The position numbers and the translations under genes are program-made. Below the pieces are notes generated by a model that was not told where the DNA came from, did not search any database, and worked only from the letters and a program-made list of their open reading frames with translations. DNA of 64,000 nt from Beijerinckiaceae bacterium (GTDB taxonomy: Bacteria > Pseudomonadota > Alphaproteobacteria > Rhizobiales > Beijerinckiaceae): the NCBI GenBank assembly GCA_947452455.1, contig CANGBX010000002.1:485832-549831 (forward strand), in the 5' to 3' direction. Below, piece after piece: positions 63,967 to 64,000 of the stretch; position 1 is the stretch's first letter, and every line of letters begins with the position of its first letter.

Positions 63967-64000
63967 CGCAGGATCTGGACCACCAAACCCAAGCGCTTCA

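Larger units (their letters stand above)
62782..63982 (+). mobile_element. Complete IS3-family insertion sequence
   Basis: About 1201 bases bounded by imperfect inverted repeats. The left end starts TGGTCCAGAT and continues with GTTAGTTTT; the right end, read inward, starts TGGTCCAGAT and continues with GTTAGTTTT as well, with five differing bases between the blocks. Two overlapping genes (orfA, orfB) lie inside. No clear target duplication is seen. It is inserted next to or within an older IS3-type fragment. Confidence 0.88.

Noticed and set aside
63983..64000. Target-site duplication of the intact IS element
   Set aside because: The bases left of 62782 (CAAAA) and right of 63982 (CCAAA) do not form an exact direct repeat of the expected 3-4 bases.
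1..64000. CRISPR arrays, tRNA and rRNA genes
   Set aside because: No regularly spaced repeats, cloverleaf-like segments or rRNA-like stretches were noticed by eye.

Overview
The window looks like chromosomal DNA of an alphaproteobacterium, most likely order Hyphomicrobiales (Rhizobiales). Reasons: an aapJQMP-type general amino-acid ABC transporter, a DUF2155 gene beside an NDUFA12-type complex I subunit, a very large B12-dependent ribonucleotide reductase, Flp-type pilins, and the run dsbA-like / aroQ / accB / accC / aat. The genus cannot be named from sequence alone. No rRNA, tRNA or CRISPR was seen.

Region 1 (1-11.2 kb) is core metabolism: the end of an M48 metalloprotease with TPR repeats, a DsbA-family oxidoreductase, a RelB/YafQ-type toxin-antitoxin pair inserted before aroQ, accB and accC (fatty-acid synthesis), aat, a DUF2155 protein, an NDUFA12-like protein and nrdJ. 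Region 2 (11.4-16.4 kb) holds two tandem Flp pilin genes and the convergent aapJQMP operon. Region 3 (16.5-31.6 kb) holds metC, a SoxC-like molybdoenzyme with two c-type cytochromes, opgG, a GldG/DUF4340-type ABC exporter operon, a cytochrome b561, an L,D-transpeptidase, an unusual cytochrome/beta-propeller fusion and an isocitrate/isopropylmalate-type dehydrogenase. Three copies of an ~85-bp palindromic repeat lie between genes in regions 1 and 3. Region 4 (31.7-37.4 kb) has a large RTX-repeat-like protein, a long coiled-coil protein, a structured non-coding leader, a small membrane protein and an MFS transporter.

Region 5 (37.4-61.5 kb) is accessory and catabolic. A minus-strand operon (maleate-isomerase-like, TctC/Bug receptor, hyuA, hyuB, SDR) is followed by plus-strand and mixed modules. 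In total there are six exported TctC/Bug-type solute receptors and no TctA/TctB membrane partner. Three of them sit beside a signal-less periplasmic-binding-protein-fold protein (one TAXI-like, two 4,5-dihydroxyphthalate-decarboxylase-like); a broken third copy of the latter lies at 50.4-50.8 kb. Also here are a second sulfite dehydrogenase pair (sorAB-like), an ornithine cyclodeaminase-like enzyme, a sulfatase/phosphonate hydrolase, a TauD-type dioxygenase, a class II aldolase-type enzyme and an IclR regulator. The likely theme is scavenging and breakdown of small carboxylates, cyclic amides and sulfonated compounds; the substrates are not known.

Region 6 (61.5-64 kb) is an insertion hot spot: a frameshifted, truncated NMT1/SsuA-type binding-protein gene, an IS3-family transposase fragment and a complete 1.2-kb IS3-family element with inverted repeats and an A6G frameshift site.
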